64,000 bases of DNA. Source: Dickeya fangzhongdai. GTDB lineage: Bacteria > Pseudomonadota > Gammaproteobacteria > Enterobacterales > Enterobacteriaceae. Positions 30,653-39,957 of this stretch are shown piece by piece; within the stretch, counting starts at the first letter, position 1, and each line of letters opens with the position of its first letter. Position numbers and translations under genes: made by a program. The DNA is taken from positions 4,030,001 through 4,094,000 of the forward strand of contig NZ_CP025003.1 of assembly GCF_002812485.1 (NCBI RefSeq). The letters run 5' to 3'. The notes beneath the pieces were generated by a model, which was not told where the DNA came from, did not search any database, and was given only the letters and a program-made list of their open reading frames with translations.

Positions 30653-32056
30653 ATGGCAGAAAAAAAACCAACTAAACCGGCAGAATCCCGCGACCGTCAG
30701 GTAGAAGGGCTAAAACTCCCGCCCCATTCCATCGAAGCGGAACAGTCGGTGCTAGGGGGGTTGATGCTCGACAACGAGCGTTGGGACAACGTCGCCGAGC
30801 GCGTCTCCGCCAACGACTTTTTCAACCGCGCCCACCGGCTGATCTTTAACGAGATGCAGCGCCTGCTGGAAATGAGCAAGCCCATTGACCTGATTACCCT
30901 GTCGGAGTCGCTGGAGCAAAAAGGCGAGCTGGAGTCCGCCGGTGGTTTCGCCTACCTGGCGGAACTGGCGAAAAACACCCCCAGCGCCGCCAATATCGGC
31001 GCGTATGCCGACATCGTGCGCGAACGTGCGGTAGTGCGTGAAATGATCGCCGTCGCCAACGAAATCGCCGACGCCGGTTACGACCCGCAAGGCCGCAGCA
31101 GCGAAGACCTGCTGGATCTGGCCGAATCCCGCGTGTTTCAGATCGCGGAAAACCGCGCCAGCAAGGATGAAGGGCCGAAAAGCATCGACCGCATTCTGGA
31201 AGACACCGTCTCGCGCATCGAACAGCTTTACCAGCGCCCGCACGACGGCGTGACCGGCGTTTCCAGCGGCTATCAGGATCTGGACAAGAAAACCGCCGGC
31301 CTGCAAAAGTCGGACCTGATCATCGTGGCGGCGCGCCCCTCAATGGGGAAAACCACCTTCGCCATGAACCTGTGCGAAAACGCCGCCATGACGCAGGAAA
31401 AGCCGGTGCTGATCTTTAGTCTGGAAATGCCCGGCGAGCAGATCATGATGCGTATGCTGGCGTCGCTGTCGCGCGTGGACCAGACCCGTATCCGTACCGG
31501 CCAGCTCGACGACGAGGACTGGGCGCGCATCTCCAGCACCATGGGGCTGCTGCTGGAAAAGCGCAACATGTACATCGACGACTCCTCCGGCCTGACGCCG
31601 ACCGAAGTGCGTTCCCGCGCCCGCCGGGTATTCCGCGAGCACGACGGCCTGAGCCTGATCATGATCGACTACCTGCAGTTGATGCGGGTGCCGTCGCTGT
31701 CCGATAACCGAACGCTGGAAATCGCCGAAATTTCCCGATCGCTCAAAGCGTTGGCAAAAGAATTGCAAGTGCCGGTCATCGCGCTGTCGCAGCTCAACCG
31801 TAGTCTGGAACAGCGCGCCGATAAACGTCCGGTCAACTCCGACCTGCGTGAATCCGGCTCCATCGAACAGGACGCCGACCTGATCATGTTTATCTACCGT
31901 GACGAGGTGTATCACGAAAACAGCGATCTGAAAGGCATCGCTGAAATCATTATAGGGAAGCAGCGTAACGGGCCGATCGGCTCCGTTCGCCTGACCTTTA
32001 ACGGGCAGTGGTCGCGTTTCGATAATTACGCCGGGCCACAGTATGACGATGAATAA
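30653..32056 (+). CDS. dnaB: Replicative DNA helicase
   Basis: Hexameric helicase that unwinds DNA at the replication fork. The 467 residues comprise the N-terminal primase-interacting domain (about 15-150), a linker, and the RecA-like helicase domain with Walker A ARPSMGKTTF and DnaB motifs such as DLRESGSIEQDADLI and IIGKQRNGP. No intein is present. The frame is complete and standard. alr follows 70 bp downstream. Confidence 0.98.
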   Translation: MAEKKPTKPAESRDRQVEGLKLPPHSIEAEQSVLGGLMLDNERWDNVAERVSANDFFNRAHRLIFNEMQRLLEMSKPIDLITLSESLEQKGELESAGGFAYLAELAKNTPSAANIGAYADIVRERAVVREMIAVANEIADAGYDPQGRSSEDLLDLAESRVFQIAENRASKDEGPKSIDRILEDTVSRIEQLYQRPHDGVTGVSSGYQDLDKKTAGLQKSDLIIVAARPSMGKTTFAMNLCENAAMTQEKPVLIFSLEMPGEQIMMRMLASLSRVDQTRIRTGQLDDEDWARISSTMGLLLEKRNMYIDDSSGLTPTEVRSRARRVFREHDGLSLIMIDYLQLMRVPSLSDNRTLEIAEISRSLKALAKELQVPVIALSQLNRSLEQRADKRPVNSDLRESGSIEQDADLIMFIYRDEVYHENSDLKGIAEIIIGKQRNGPIGSVRLTFNGQWSRFDNYAGPQYDDE

Positions 32057-32126
32057 CCACATGACGATGAATAACCGTCGATAATGAATAACCGTCAATG
32101 ACGAATAAACGCACTAAGGACTCAGA

Positions 32127-33203
32127 ATGAAAACGGCAACCGCCGTCATTGATCGTCAGGCTTTGCGCCACAATCTGCAATGTATCCGGCAGATGGCCCC
32201 GCAAAGCCGGCTGATCGCCATAGTCAAAGCCAACGCCTACGGACACGGCGCCGTGGAAGCCGCCCGCGCCTTTTCCGACGCCGACGGTTACGGCGTTTCC
32301 CGCCTCAGCGAAGCGCTGGCGTTACGCGCCGCCGGCATCACCAAACCCATCCTGCTGCTGGAAGGTTTTTTTGCCGCTGACGAGCTGCCGTTGCTGGCCG
32401 AACACCAGTTGGAAACCGCCGTGCACTGCGAAGAACAGCTGGCGGCGCTGGAGCAGGCGCGCCTGCCGCACCCGTTGACGGTGTGGATGAAGCTCGATAC
32501 CGGCATGCACCGCCTCGGCGTGCTGCCGGAACAGGCCGAAGCCTTTTACGCCCGGTTGAGCGCCTGCTCCAGCGTGGTGCAACCGGTGAACATCATGAGT
32601 CACTTTTGCCGCGCCGATGAACCGGAAGCGGGCACCACTCAGCGTCAGCTCGACTGCTTCGACGCCTTTGCGCAAGACAAACCGGGCCGCCAGTCCATCG
32701 CCGCCTCCGGCGGTATTCTGTTGTGGCCGCAGGCTCACCGCGACCAGATCCGCCCCGGCATTATCCAGTACGGCGTCTCGCCGCTGGCGCAGGGCGACGC
32801 CAGCCAGTGGCAGCTCAAACCGGCAATGACACTGACTTCGCACCTGATTGCGGTGCGCGAGCACCACGTAAACGAGCCGGTCGGTTACGGCAGCACCTGG
32901 AGCAGCCCGCGCGATACCCGGCTGGGCGTGGTGGCGATTGGCTACGGCGACGGCTATCCGCGCGACGCCAAAAGCGGCACGCCGGTGTGGATCAACGGCC
33001 GTGAAGTGCCGCTGTCCGGCCGGGTTTCAATGGATATGATTACCGTCGATCTGGGACCGGACGCGCAGGACAAGGTCGGCGATGAAGTGATTTTGTGGGG
33101 CGGTCCGTTGCCGGTGGAAAAAATCGCCGCCTGCACCGGCATCAGCGCTTATGAACTGATTACCCGCCTGACCAGCCGCACCCGGCTGGAGTACATCGGC
33201 TAG
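32127..33203 (+). CDS. alr: Alanine racemase, biosynthetic
   Basis: PLP enzyme that interconverts L- and D-alanine for cell-wall synthesis. The 358 residues show the PLP lysine K34 in VKANAYGHG and the second catalytic base Tyr in EPVGYGSTW. The conserved GYGDGYPR and GRVSMDM motifs are present. It has no signal peptide, so it is the cytoplasmic form. The position after dnaB and the length identify it as alr rather than dadX. Confidence 0.97.
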   Translation: MKTATAVIDRQALRHNLQCIRQMAPQSRLIAIVKANAYGHGAVEAARAFSDADGYGVSRLSEALALRAAGITKPILLLEGFFAADELPLLAEHQLETAVHCEEQLAALEQARLPHPLTVWMKLDTGMHRLGVLPEQAEAFYARLSACSSVVQPVNIMSHFCRADEPEAGTTQRQLDCFDAFAQDKPGRQSIAASGGILLWPQAHRDQIRPGIIQYGVSPLAQGDASQWQLKPAMTLTSHLIAVREHHVNEPVGYGSTWSSPRDTRLGVVAIGYGDGYPRDAKSGTPVWINGREVPLSGRVSMDMITVDLGPDAQDKVGDEVILWGGPLPVEKIAACTGISAYELITRLTSRTRLEYIG

Positions 33204-33244
33204 CCCCGGTTCGTTGTTCAATACCGAGCATGCAATACGCAAAA

Positions 33245-33281
33245 AGCCCGAACCTCGGATTATCCGGGGTTCGGGCTTTCT
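33245..33281. terminator. Terminator after alr
   Basis: AGCCCGAACC (33245-33254) pairs with GGTTCGGGCT (33268-33277), followed by TTCT on the plus strand. A-rich sequence on the left side allows use from the minus strand as well, for the small gene at 33338. Confidence 0.75.
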
Positions 33282-33337
33282 CGCTCACCGTTAGAGAAAT
33301 CAGTGATTAATCAATCAGCGATTAAATAAACCGGCGA

Positions 33338-33586
33338 TTAGTTGTACAGTTCGGCAACACCGCGCAGTTGTTCATCGCCGGTAGCGGTGATGATGCGGAA
33401 AGATTTGGCGCCGGCGGCATCGGCTTTGGCGGACAGCTGAGCCTGCAAATCATCCAGAGTACGGGCAGTGGCGGAAACGGTGCCCAGGTCGCGGCTCTGT
33501 ACCGATTGCACTTCGGTGGCGGCCATCGAACCGAAAGAAAGAGTAGCCAGAGCGGCAGCAGCAACAACAGTTTTGATCGATTTCAT
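33338..33586 (-). CDS. YdgH/BhsA/McbA-like (DUF1471) periplasmic protein
   Basis: Small secreted protein of 82 residues. The signal peptide MKSIKTVVAAAALATLSFGS ends in MAA, with cleavage before TEVQSV. The mature part has the DUF1471 pattern: VSATARTLDDLQAQLSAKADAAGAKSFRIITATGDEQLRGVAELYN. Proteins of this family (BhsA, McbA, YhcN) are linked to stress and biofilm. Start choice: ATG 33586 with AGAGGC upstream; five extra in-frame codons precede it. Confidence 0.85.
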   Translation of the reverse strand: MKSIKTVVAAAALATLSFGSMAATEVQSVQSRDLGTVSATARTLDDLQAQLSAKADAAGAKSFRIITATGDEQLRGVAELYN

Positions 33587-33710
33587 GGTAAGCCTCTTCA
33601 CGTTAATCAGGTTGGGAAGGCTTGACTGCCTTCGATGTGAAGCAGGATAGCGCCGTTATCAGGCTGTTAAAATCGGGTTAATTTGCTGTCATTTATCAAA
33701 AAAATTGAAT

Positions 33711-33752
33711 AAAAAAAGCACCAAAAGATAAGCAAAAACTATCTCATGGTGC
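33711..33752 (-). terminator. Terminator of pheC
   Basis: On the minus strand GCACCA / TGGTGC arms (33747-33752 and 33718-33723) with an inner GATA/TATC pairing form a hairpin followed by seven Ts. It lies about 80 bp past the pheC stop. Confidence 0.7.
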
Positions 33753-33829
33753 GCAATGGCGGGATATTATCCCGCTACATACTCTTCAATATATTGCCTT
33801 ACGTTGATTTACATAACAATAGCCAACTT

Positions 33830-34597
33830 TTATTCCGCTTTACCCAACCATTCATAAATTATCTTCTGGTATTCCCCGGTCGCTTTCGTCAGATGTAGCC
33901 ATTGATCCACGTATAACTTCCAGCTCATGTCGTCGCGCGGCAACATATAGGCTTTCTCGCCATACTGCATCGGCGAGGACGGATTGACCGCGCACAGTTG
34001 CGGGTAGCGTTTCTGCTGGTACAAGGCTTCCGAGGCATCGGTAATCATGACGTCCGCCTGCTTGTCCACCAGTTGCTGGAAGATGGTCACGTTGTCATGA
34101 AACATCAGGTTGGCCTGCGGCAAATGAGCATGAACGAACGCCTCGTTGGTGCCGCCTGCCGGTTCGATTACCCGCACCGACGGCTGATTAATCTGCGCCA
34201 CCGTCTGATACTTGCTCTTGTCGTCGCAACGCACCAGCGGGATCTTGCCGTCCACGTCCAGCATGCTGGAGAAAAACGCCTTTTTCTGACGCTCCAGCGT
34301 CACGGAAATCCCACCCATAGCAATATCGCACTTGCCGGACTGAAAATCCGGCATCAGGGTTTTCCAGCTGGTTTTTATCCACTCTACTCTCACGCCCAGG
34401 CTTTTAGCCAGCGATTGCGCCATAGCGATATCGATCCCTTCGTAATCGCCATTGGCGCTCAGCGACGTGTACGGCTTATAGTCGCCGGTGGTGCACACCT
34501 TCAGCCCCCCTTGTTCCTGCACCTGATCGAGATGAGACGCGGCGCCGGCGCTGCCGGCCAGCCCCAGTAACAGAATGAATGAAAACCGTTTTTTCAT
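33830..34597 (-). CDS. pheC: Periplasmic cyclohexadienyl (prephenate/arogenate) dehydratase
   Basis: Enzyme of 255 residues that turns prephenate into phenylpyruvate or arogenate into phenylalanine in the periplasm. It has an amino-acid-binding-protein fold and a signal peptide (MKKRFSFILLLGLAGSAGA). Similarity to Pseudomonas aeruginosa PheC is clear (TTGDYKP, DIAMGGIS, LERQKKAFFS, PGGTNE-like PAGGTNEAF, DNVTIFQQLVD, MITDASEA, LCAVNP, AEKAYMLPRD-like). Start choice: ATG 34597 gives the signal peptide directly. An ordinary solute-binding protein is less likely because no ABC genes are next to it. Neighbours aroP and tyrB fit an aromatic amino acid role. Confidence 0.85.
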   Translation of the reverse strand: MKKRFSFILLLGLAGSAGAASHLDQVQEQGGLKVCTTGDYKPYTSLSANGDYEGIDIAMAQSLAKSLGVRVEWIKTSWKTLMPDFQSGKCDIAMGGISVTLERQKKAFFSSMLDVDGKIPLVRCDDKSKYQTVAQINQPSVRVIEPAGGTNEAFVHAHLPQANLMFHDNVTIFQQLVDKQADVMITDASEALYQQKRYPQLCAVNPSSPMQYGEKAYMLPRDDMSWKLYVDQWLHLTKATGEYQKIIYEWLGKAE

Positions 34598-34671
34598 GAT
34601 AGTTCCTTGCAAGTCACGCCTGTCTGGCAAAAGCGTCACTGTAGCACGCCGCTTCCTCGCCCACCGATTTT

Positions 34672-34802
34672 GACCCTTTTTTTTCGCCCGTTTATAACTA
34701 TCTGATTTTTAAAGATGATAACGATCGGCTTTAAAAAAGGGTTTTCAGACAAAAATCCTCGTTTCTCTTTTAAAATCAGCCCACCAGCGATAAATTGCTA
34801 CG
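34672..34802 (+). promoter_or_regulatory. Leader of CRISPR array 1
   Basis: AT-rich leader upstream of the first repeat. It begins with the motif GACCCTTTTTTTTCG, also found about 125 bp before arrays 2 and 3. On the minus strand AATCAGATAGTTA (34707-34695) differs at one position from the IHF consensus WATCAANNNNTTR. Confidence 0.65.
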
Positions 34803-35182
34803 GTTCACTGCCGTGTAGGCAGCTTAGAAAACATAGTCATAGGCCCCGAACGCGGTTTCGCTGTTCACTGCCGTGTAGGCAGCTTAGAAACATTCGATGA
34901 TCTCAGTAAGTTGGGCGTTATGGTTCACTGCCGTGTAGGCAGCTTAGAAAGTTGCCCTCGGCCAGACCATTCGGCTCATTAAGTTCACTGCCGTGTAGGC
35001 AGCTTAGAAATACGACACCAACATCTGGCCGGCGCCGATCACGTTCACTGCCGTGTAGGCAGCTTAGAAAGCAAGCCCAGTGTGCCAGCCAGCAAAAAAG
35101 CCGTTCACTGCCGTGTAGGCAGCTTAGAAACGACCACTTGGCACGATTGCCACGTGATTACAGTTCACTGCCGTACAGGCAG
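34803..35182 (+). CRISPR. CRISPR array 1, type I-F, 6 spacers (orphan)
   Basis: Six full 28-bp repeats start at 34803, 34863, 34923, 34983, 35043 and 35103. They read GTTCACTGCCGTGTAGGCAG followed by CTTAGAAA and alternate with 32-bp spacers. A seventh repeat at 35163 keeps only its first 21 bases and carries GTACAGG instead of GTGTAGG in the hairpin. The degenerate end on the right and the leader on the left give plus-strand orientation. The nearest cas gene is about 5.6 kb away, so the array depends on the cas operon at 40.8-49.0 kb. It lies between pheC and aroP. Confidence 0.97.
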
Positions 35183-35227
35183 CAATATCCCGCTGATGCC
35201 GTTGCCCCGGCATCAGCGGATTCAGGT

Positions 35228-36601
35228 TTATTCAGCCACTAGTGCGCGAACCGCCCCTCTTTTCTTTTTGATGGCATAACCGGCGGCCAGCGCCAGCAGC
35301 CAGAACGGAATCAGCCACACGGAGATCTGGATGCCCGGCGTCATCGCCATGATCACCAGAATCCCGGCCAGAAACAGCAGGCACAGCACGTTGGTAAGCG
35401 GGTAGCCCAAACTTTTGAAGCGGGTTTGCTGTTGCGCGCGCTGTTTGGCCTGACGGAATTTCAGATGGGTGATGCTGATCATCGCCCAGTTGATCACCAG
35501 CGCCGACACCACCAGCGCCATCAGCAGTTCAAACGCCTTGCCCGGCATCAGGTAGTTGAGCAGCACGCACAGCGCCGTCGCCAGCGCCGAGACGCCGAGC
35601 GACACCAGCGGAATGCCGCGGCGATTGACCGTCAGCAGTGCGCGCGGCGCGTTACCTTGCTGCGCCAACCCAAACAGCATACGGCTGTTGCAGTACACAC
35701 AACTGTTGTAGACCGACAGTGCGGCGGACAACACCACCAGATTCAGCACGTTCGCCACCAGATTGCTGTCCAGCGCGTGGAAAATCAGCACGAACGGGCT
35801 GCCGCCTTCCACCACTTTCTGCCACGGATACAACGACAGCAGCACCGCCAGCGCGCCCACATAAAACAGCAGGATGCGGTAAATCACCTGATTGGTGGCG
35901 CGCGGAATGCTCTTTTGCGGGTCATCCGCTTCAGCCGCCGTAATCCCCACCAGCTCCAGCCCGCCAAAGGAAAACATGATCACCGCCATCGCCATCACCA
36001 TGCCGCTGACGCCGTTCGGGAAGAAACCGCCGTGCTGCCACAGGTTGGCGACGTTGGCTTCCGGCCCGCCCTGCCCGCTAAACAGCAGATAGCCGCCGAA
36101 CACGATCATGCCGATAATCGCCGCCACCTTGATGATGGAGAACCAGAACTCCAGCTCGCCGTAGACCTTGACGTTGCTTAGGTTGATGGCATTGATGGCG
36201 ACAAAGAACACCGCCGCCGATACCCAGGTCGGCACCGCCGGCCACCAGTACTGGATGTAGATGCCCACCGCGCTCAGTTCCGCCATGCTCACCAGCACAT
36301 ACAGCACCCAGTAATTCCAACCGGACATAAACCCGGCAAAATTACCCCAGTATTGGTTGGCGAAATGGCTGAACGAACCGGCCACCGGCTCCTCCACCAC
36401 CATCTCACCCAGTTGACGCATAATGAAAAAAGCAATCACGCCGGCGATGGCGTAACCGAGCAGCACCGACGGCCCGGCCATACGAATCGTCTGTGCGATG
36501 CCGAGAAACAACCCGGTGCCGACCGCGCCGCCCAGCGCGATTAGCTGGATATGCCGGTTCTTTAGCCCCCGTTGCAATTGGCTGTCTTGCTGTGTGTCCA
36601 T
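35228..36601 (-). CDS. aroP: Aromatic amino acid permease AroP
   Basis: Proton-driven importer of phenylalanine, tyrosine and tryptophan, with about 12 transmembrane segments. At 457 residues it equals E. coli AroP in length and follows it along the whole sequence (RGLKNRHIQLIALGGAVGTG, EEPVAGSFSHFA, GLELVGITAAEADDP, VYNSCVYCNSRMLFG). I chose ATG 36601 with GGGAAGGG upstream; 23 in-frame codons upstream have no family match. It is divergent from the Lrp-type regulator. Confidence 0.93.
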   Translation of the reverse strand: MDTQQDSQLQRGLKNRHIQLIALGGAVGTGLFLGIAQTIRMAGPSVLLGYAIAGVIAFFIMRQLGEMVVEEPVAGSFSHFANQYWGNFAGFMSGWNYWVLYVLVSMAELSAVGIYIQYWWPAVPTWVSAAVFFVAINAINLSNVKVYGELEFWFSIIKVAAIIGMIVFGGYLLFSGQGGPEANVANLWQHGGFFPNGVSGMVMAMAVIMFSFGGLELVGITAAEADDPQKSIPRATNQVIYRILLFYVGALAVLLSLYPWQKVVEGGSPFVLIFHALDSNLVANVLNLVVLSAALSVYNSCVYCNSRMLFGLAQQGNAPRALLTVNRRGIPLVSLGVSALATALCVLLNYLMPGKAFELLMALVVSALVINWAMISITHLKFRQAKQRAQQQTRFKSLGYPLTNVLCLLFLAGILVIMAMTPGIQISVWLIPFWLLALAAGYAIKKKRGAVRALVAE

Positions 36602-36983
36602 CACCCTTCCCCCAGAAAAATGGTTTAATTCATTTGAAGTAATCACTCTCTCACCGCAATTATCCAGCAATTATCAGGCCAACCACGTCATCGCCGACCG
36701 CGGCGACATGTTTAAGGCGCTTAACAAACTGAATCAATTTAAAAAAAGTTTCACATTCACGCTTTTTGCAACAAAACAGCCATCGCGTTGATTTAGTGTG
36801 AAAAACATTCAGAATTTGCATGAAATCACCAGGCAGCCTGGCCGACATACACTAAAATGAACCAGGATGGTGCAGCCGGTCAGACGGAAAAACGCGCTGG
36901 CGGCATAAGATGGCAAACAACAAACTTCCGGAAGTAAAAAAAGCTGATAGTCTGTCTTTTTGTGCTTCTGGCAAGGCAGGGCT
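36602..36983. other. Divergent aroP / Lrp-type promoter region
   Basis: About 380 bp without a gene, relatively AT-rich. It separates aroP from the Lrp-type regulator and should hold both promoters. I see no clear TyrR box (TGTAAA-N6-TTTACA) in it. Confidence 0.4.
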
Positions 36984-37460
36984 ATGTACAACATTGATGA
37001 TTTTGATCTGAAGATCCTCACACTGCTGCAGGCGAACGGACGCCTTACCAATCAGGAACTCAGCGATCTGGTTGGGCTGTCTGCCTCACAGTGTTCTCGT
37101 CGTCGTATTGCCCTCGAACAGGCGCAACTGATTCTCGGGTATCATGCCCGACTGGCGCCGGATGCGGTCGGGCTGGAAGTGATGGGCCTGATTGAAGTGC
37201 GATTAATCAATCACACTCAGGAATGTGTAGACAGCTTTCACCAGATGCTGGGCGAAGTCGACGCCATTATCGACGCCTACAAAACCACCGGCGACGCGGA
37301 TTACATGCTGAAAGTGGCGGTGGCGGACCTGCACGGCCTGAGCGCGCTGATCAGCCAGATTCTGGCGCGCAACAAAAGCGTGGCGCACCTGAAAACCTCG
37401 GTGGTGCTCAACCGCCTGAAAGAGAACGGTCTGATGGCGCCGGCGACCGTGTTGCCCTAA
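36984..37460 (+). CDS. Lrp/AsnC-family regulator
   Basis: Regulator of 158 residues with an N-terminal helix-turn-helix (about 5-60; FDLKILTLLQANGRLTNQELSDLVGLSASQCSRR) and a C-terminal RAM ligand-binding domain (about 65-145). It is not Lrp itself, which is closely conserved and carried elsewhere. Divergence from aroP, and pheC and tyrB nearby, suggest a response to aromatic amino acids (inference). The ATG at 36984 gives a normal family N-terminus; eight in-frame codons precede it. Confidence 0.88.
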   Translation: MYNIDDFDLKILTLLQANGRLTNQELSDLVGLSASQCSRRRIALEQAQLILGYHARLAPDAVGLEVMGLIEVRLINHTQECVDSFHQMLGEVDAIIDAYKTTGDADYMLKVAVADLHGLSALISQILARNKSVAHLKTSVVLNRLKENGLMAPATVLP

Positions 37461-37485
37461 ATTGGTGCGGACGCTGCTTCCACAC

Positions 37486-37512
37486 GGTGCAAGATTGCAT
37501 AACTCTTGCACC
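37486..37512. terminator. Hairpin after the Lrp-type gene
   Basis: Perfect 9-bp inverted repeat GGTGCAAGA / TCTTGCACC with a 9-nt loop, 25 bp past the stop codon. No T-run follows on the plus strand, so termination is uncertain. Confidence 0.4.
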
Positions 37513-37711
37513 CAAAACAAAATAAACACACGACATAACCACAAAAACCACAATGTGCGCACAAAACACGCATAATAAATTCATCCTGTGCATTCAATGC
37601 CTTACCCCTTCTCCCGTACAGAAAACCTTCAAACGATACCTGCCGTCATAACGACTGGTGCGCTTTTTGCTTGAAAAGACAGGTATTCCTTCTTTTATCA
37701 GGCGATATTTC

Positions 37712-38326
37712 ATGGATAACGTCATTACCCCCCAACCGGTTTCACATACGCTGCTGGAAGACGTTCTGGCGCTGCTTATCGGCACCCTGATGGTGTCCTT
37801 CGGGGTTATTATGCTGCGTCAGGCGGGAGCGCTGACCGGCGGCACCGCCGGGATGGCGTTTCTGTTGCACTACGCCACCCATATCTCGTTCGGCGCCGCG
37901 TTCTTCCTGCTTAATCTGCCGTTTTATTACCTCGCCATTCGGCGTATGGGCTGGCAATTCACGATCAAAACCTTCTGCGCGGTAGCGATGGTGTCGCTGT
38001 TTTCCGACCTGCACCCGTTATTCATCCATTTTGACCACCTGCAACCGATTTACGCCACGCTGTTTGGCAACCTGATTATGGGGCTGGGGTTCATTGTGCT
38101 GTTCCGGCATCGCGCCAGTCTGGGCGGGGTGAATATTCTGGCGCTCTATTTACAGGACAAAAGTGGAATCCGCGCCGGAAAATTCCAGATGGCGGTGGAT
38201 GTTACCATTGTGCTGACTTCCCTGTTCGTGGTAAGCATACCTATGCTGATCGCGTCTGTGCTGGGTGCGGCGGCGCTGAATCTGATTATCGCCATGAATC
38301 ATCGACCTGGCCGTTATACCGCCTAG
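37712..38326 (+). CDS. YitT-family membrane protein
   Basis: Membrane protein of 204 residues with five to six hydrophobic segments and glycine-rich motifs typical of the YitT family ([32 protein letters not shown]). The C-terminal cytosolic domain found in longer YitT proteins is missing. Function unknown. ATG 37712 has AGGC at suitable spacing and avoids an 18-residue extension. tyrB follows 41 bp downstream, and the two may be co-transcribed. Confidence 0.8.
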   Translation: MDNVITPQPVSHTLLEDVLALLIGTLMVSFGVIMLRQAGALTGGTAGMAFLLHYATHISFGAAFFLLNLPFYYLAIRRMGWQFTIKTFCAVAMVSLFSDLHPLFIHFDHLQPIYATLFGNLIMGLGFIVLFRHRASLGGVNILALYLQDKSGIRAGKFQMAVDVTIVLTSLFVVSIPMLIASVLGAAALNLIIAMNHRPGRYTA

Positions 38327-38367
38327 CGAACAGCTTGACCCTTTATATCTCAGGAGAGTTACCGACC

Positions 38368-39561
38368 GTGTTCCAGAATGTTGACGCCTACGCTGGCGAC
38401 CCTATCCTGTCCCTGATGGAAAAATTCAAACAAGACCCGCGTACTGACAAAGTAAACCTCAGTATTGGGCTTTATTACGACGGACAGGGCGTCATTCCCC
38501 AGTTGCAGGCGGTCAGCGCCGCGGAAACACAGATGCAGGCCGAGCCGCAGCAGGCTTCGGTCTATCTGCCGATGGAAGGGTTGGCCGCCTACCGCAGCGC
38601 GGTACAGACGCTGCTGTTCGGCGAACACCACCCGGCGCTCACCGCGCAGCGCATCGCCACCATCCAGACGCTGGGCGGTTCCGGCGCGCTGAAAGTGGGC
38701 GCAGATTTCCTCAAATGCTATTTTCCGGATTCCGAAGTCTGGGTTAGCGACCCGACCTGGGAAAACCACATCGCCATTTTCTCCGGCGCGGGCTTTACGG
38801 TGCACACCTACCCGTACTTTGACGCCGACACGCTGGGCGTCAACGTGGAAGGCATGATCAACGCCCTGAAACAGTTGCCGCCGCGCAGCATCGTGCTGCT
38901 GCATCCGTGCTGCCACAACCCGACCGGCTCAGACCTGACCCACGCCGAGTGGGACCGCGTCATCGAAGTGCTGATCAAAGGCGAACTGGTGCCGTTCCTT
39001 GATATCGCCTATCAGGGTTTTGGCGGCGGCATGGACGACGATGCGTACGCCATCCGCGCCATCGCCAGCGCCGGCCTGCCCGCGCTGGTCAGCAACTCGT
39101 TTTCCAAAATCTTCTCGCTGTATGGCGAGCGCGTCGGCGGGTTGTCCGTGGTGTGCGAAGACCAGGACGCCGCCGGCCGCGTACTCGGCCAGTTGAAAGC
39201 CACCGTGCGCCGCAACTACTCCAGCCCGCCGAGCTTCGGCGCGCAGGTGGTATCGCGCGTGCTGAACGATAGCTCGCTCAACGCCAGCTGGCATGAAGAA
39301 GTGGAAGCCATGCGCCTGCGCATTCTGGAAATGCGCCAGACGCTGGTGGATGAACTGAAAAAAGCGCTGCCGAATCGCAACTTCGACTACCTGCTGACCC
39401 AGCGCGGCATGTTCAGCTACACCGGCTTTAGCGCCGCACAGGTGGACCGCCTGCGCGAAGAGTTCGGCGTGTACCTTATCGCCAGCGGCCGTATCTGCAT
39501 CGCCGGTTTAAACCATCACAACGTGCAGCGCGTGGCTGCCGCCTTCGCTGCCGTACAGTAA
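38368..39561 (+). CDS. tyrB: Aromatic amino acid aminotransferase
   Basis: PLP aminotransferase of 397 residues for tyrosine, phenylalanine and leucine synthesis. It aligns with E. coli TyrB from the start ([20 protein letters not shown]). The PLP lysine is in [17 protein letters not shown], and the substrate-binding Arg is near the C-terminus ([11 protein letters not shown]). The start is GTG 38368 with AGGAGAG ten bases upstream; an ATG 11 codons earlier has no Shine-Dalgarno sequence. Confidence 0.95.
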   Translation: MFQNVDAYAGDPILSLMEKFKQDPRTDKVNLSIGLYYDGQGVIPQLQAVSAAETQMQAEPQQASVYLPMEGLAAYRSAVQTLLFGEHHPALTAQRIATIQTLGGSGALKVGADFLKCYFPDSEVWVSDPTWENHIAIFSGAGFTVHTYPYFDADTLGVNVEGMINALKQLPPRSIVLLHPCCHNPTGSDLTHAEWDRVIEVLIKGELVPFLDIAYQGFGGGMDDDAYAIRAIASAGLPALVSNSFSKIFSLYGERVGGLSVVCEDQDAAGRVLGQLKATVRRNYSSPPSFGAQVVSRVLNDSSLNASWHEEVEAMRLRILEMRQTLVDELKKALPNRNFDYLLTQRGMFSYTGFSAAQVDRLREEFGVYLIASGRICIAGLNHHNVQRVAAAFAAVQ

Positions 39562-39590
39562 GTTATTCCTTTCACTTTTTTACGCCTTTT

Positions 39591-39623
39591 CCCCCAGCCG
39601 GTAACGGGTGGGGGATTTTTTTA
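39591..39623 (+). terminator. Terminator of tyrB
   Basis: CCCCC / GGGGG arms (39591-39595 and about 39609-39614) followed by ATTTTTTTATT, 30 bp past the tyrB stop. Confidence 0.8.
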
Positions 39624-39701
39624 TTCCTGTGCGGGAATGGGGCTGTTGAAAAACAGCGGGAGTTTGAGTTACTGGTGAATATATGCCGGGGTAGCGAGTC
39701 A

Positions 39702-39957
39702 TTTCGTGCGGGATAAACCGTGTCGCTTCTTTGCCACATCATCGCACGCACGACAAGGATAGGCTCAAACGCCGCCTCTCCTTGACCACTGGCTGGAGGC
39801 TAAACTACGCCGCTACGCGGTGCCTTCGGCGTTCGCCTTCGCTGTTCGGGCCGCCTGTGACGTGCTCCCAGCACGGCACAGGCTTTCGCCGCGTCCGTGC
39901 GGCTCACCCGGCGAAGTCGCCCACCTCAGCGTAGTTTTTAACGCCAGAAACCCCGTC
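39702..39957 (+). repeat. Structured dispersed repeat, copy B
   Basis: About 255 bp, nearly identical to copy C (50179-50440, opposite strand) and related to copy A (10329-10581). Stems: AAGGA-T-AGGC (39755-39764) / GCCT-C-TCCTT (39774-39783), and GCCTGTG (39853-39859) / CACAGGC (39877-39883), the second with an inner CGTGCT/AGCACG stem. Its right end abuts the degenerate terminal repeat of CRISPR array 2. Confidence 0.85.

Noticed and set aside
33830..34597. Reading pheC as the binding protein of an amino acid ABC importer
   Set aside because: No permease or ATPase gene adjoins it, and the PheC-specific stretches (DNVTIFQQLVD, LCAVNP, MLPRDD) are present.
36602..36983. TyrR box between aroP and the Lrp-type gene
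   Set aside because: No TGTAAA-N6-TTTACA-like palindrome of acceptable quality was found.
39731..39934. Short frame SLFGPPVTCSQHGTGF and its counterparts in the dispersed repeat copies
   Set aside because: The three copies do not keep a common start or stop, and the changes preserve stems rather than protein sequence.
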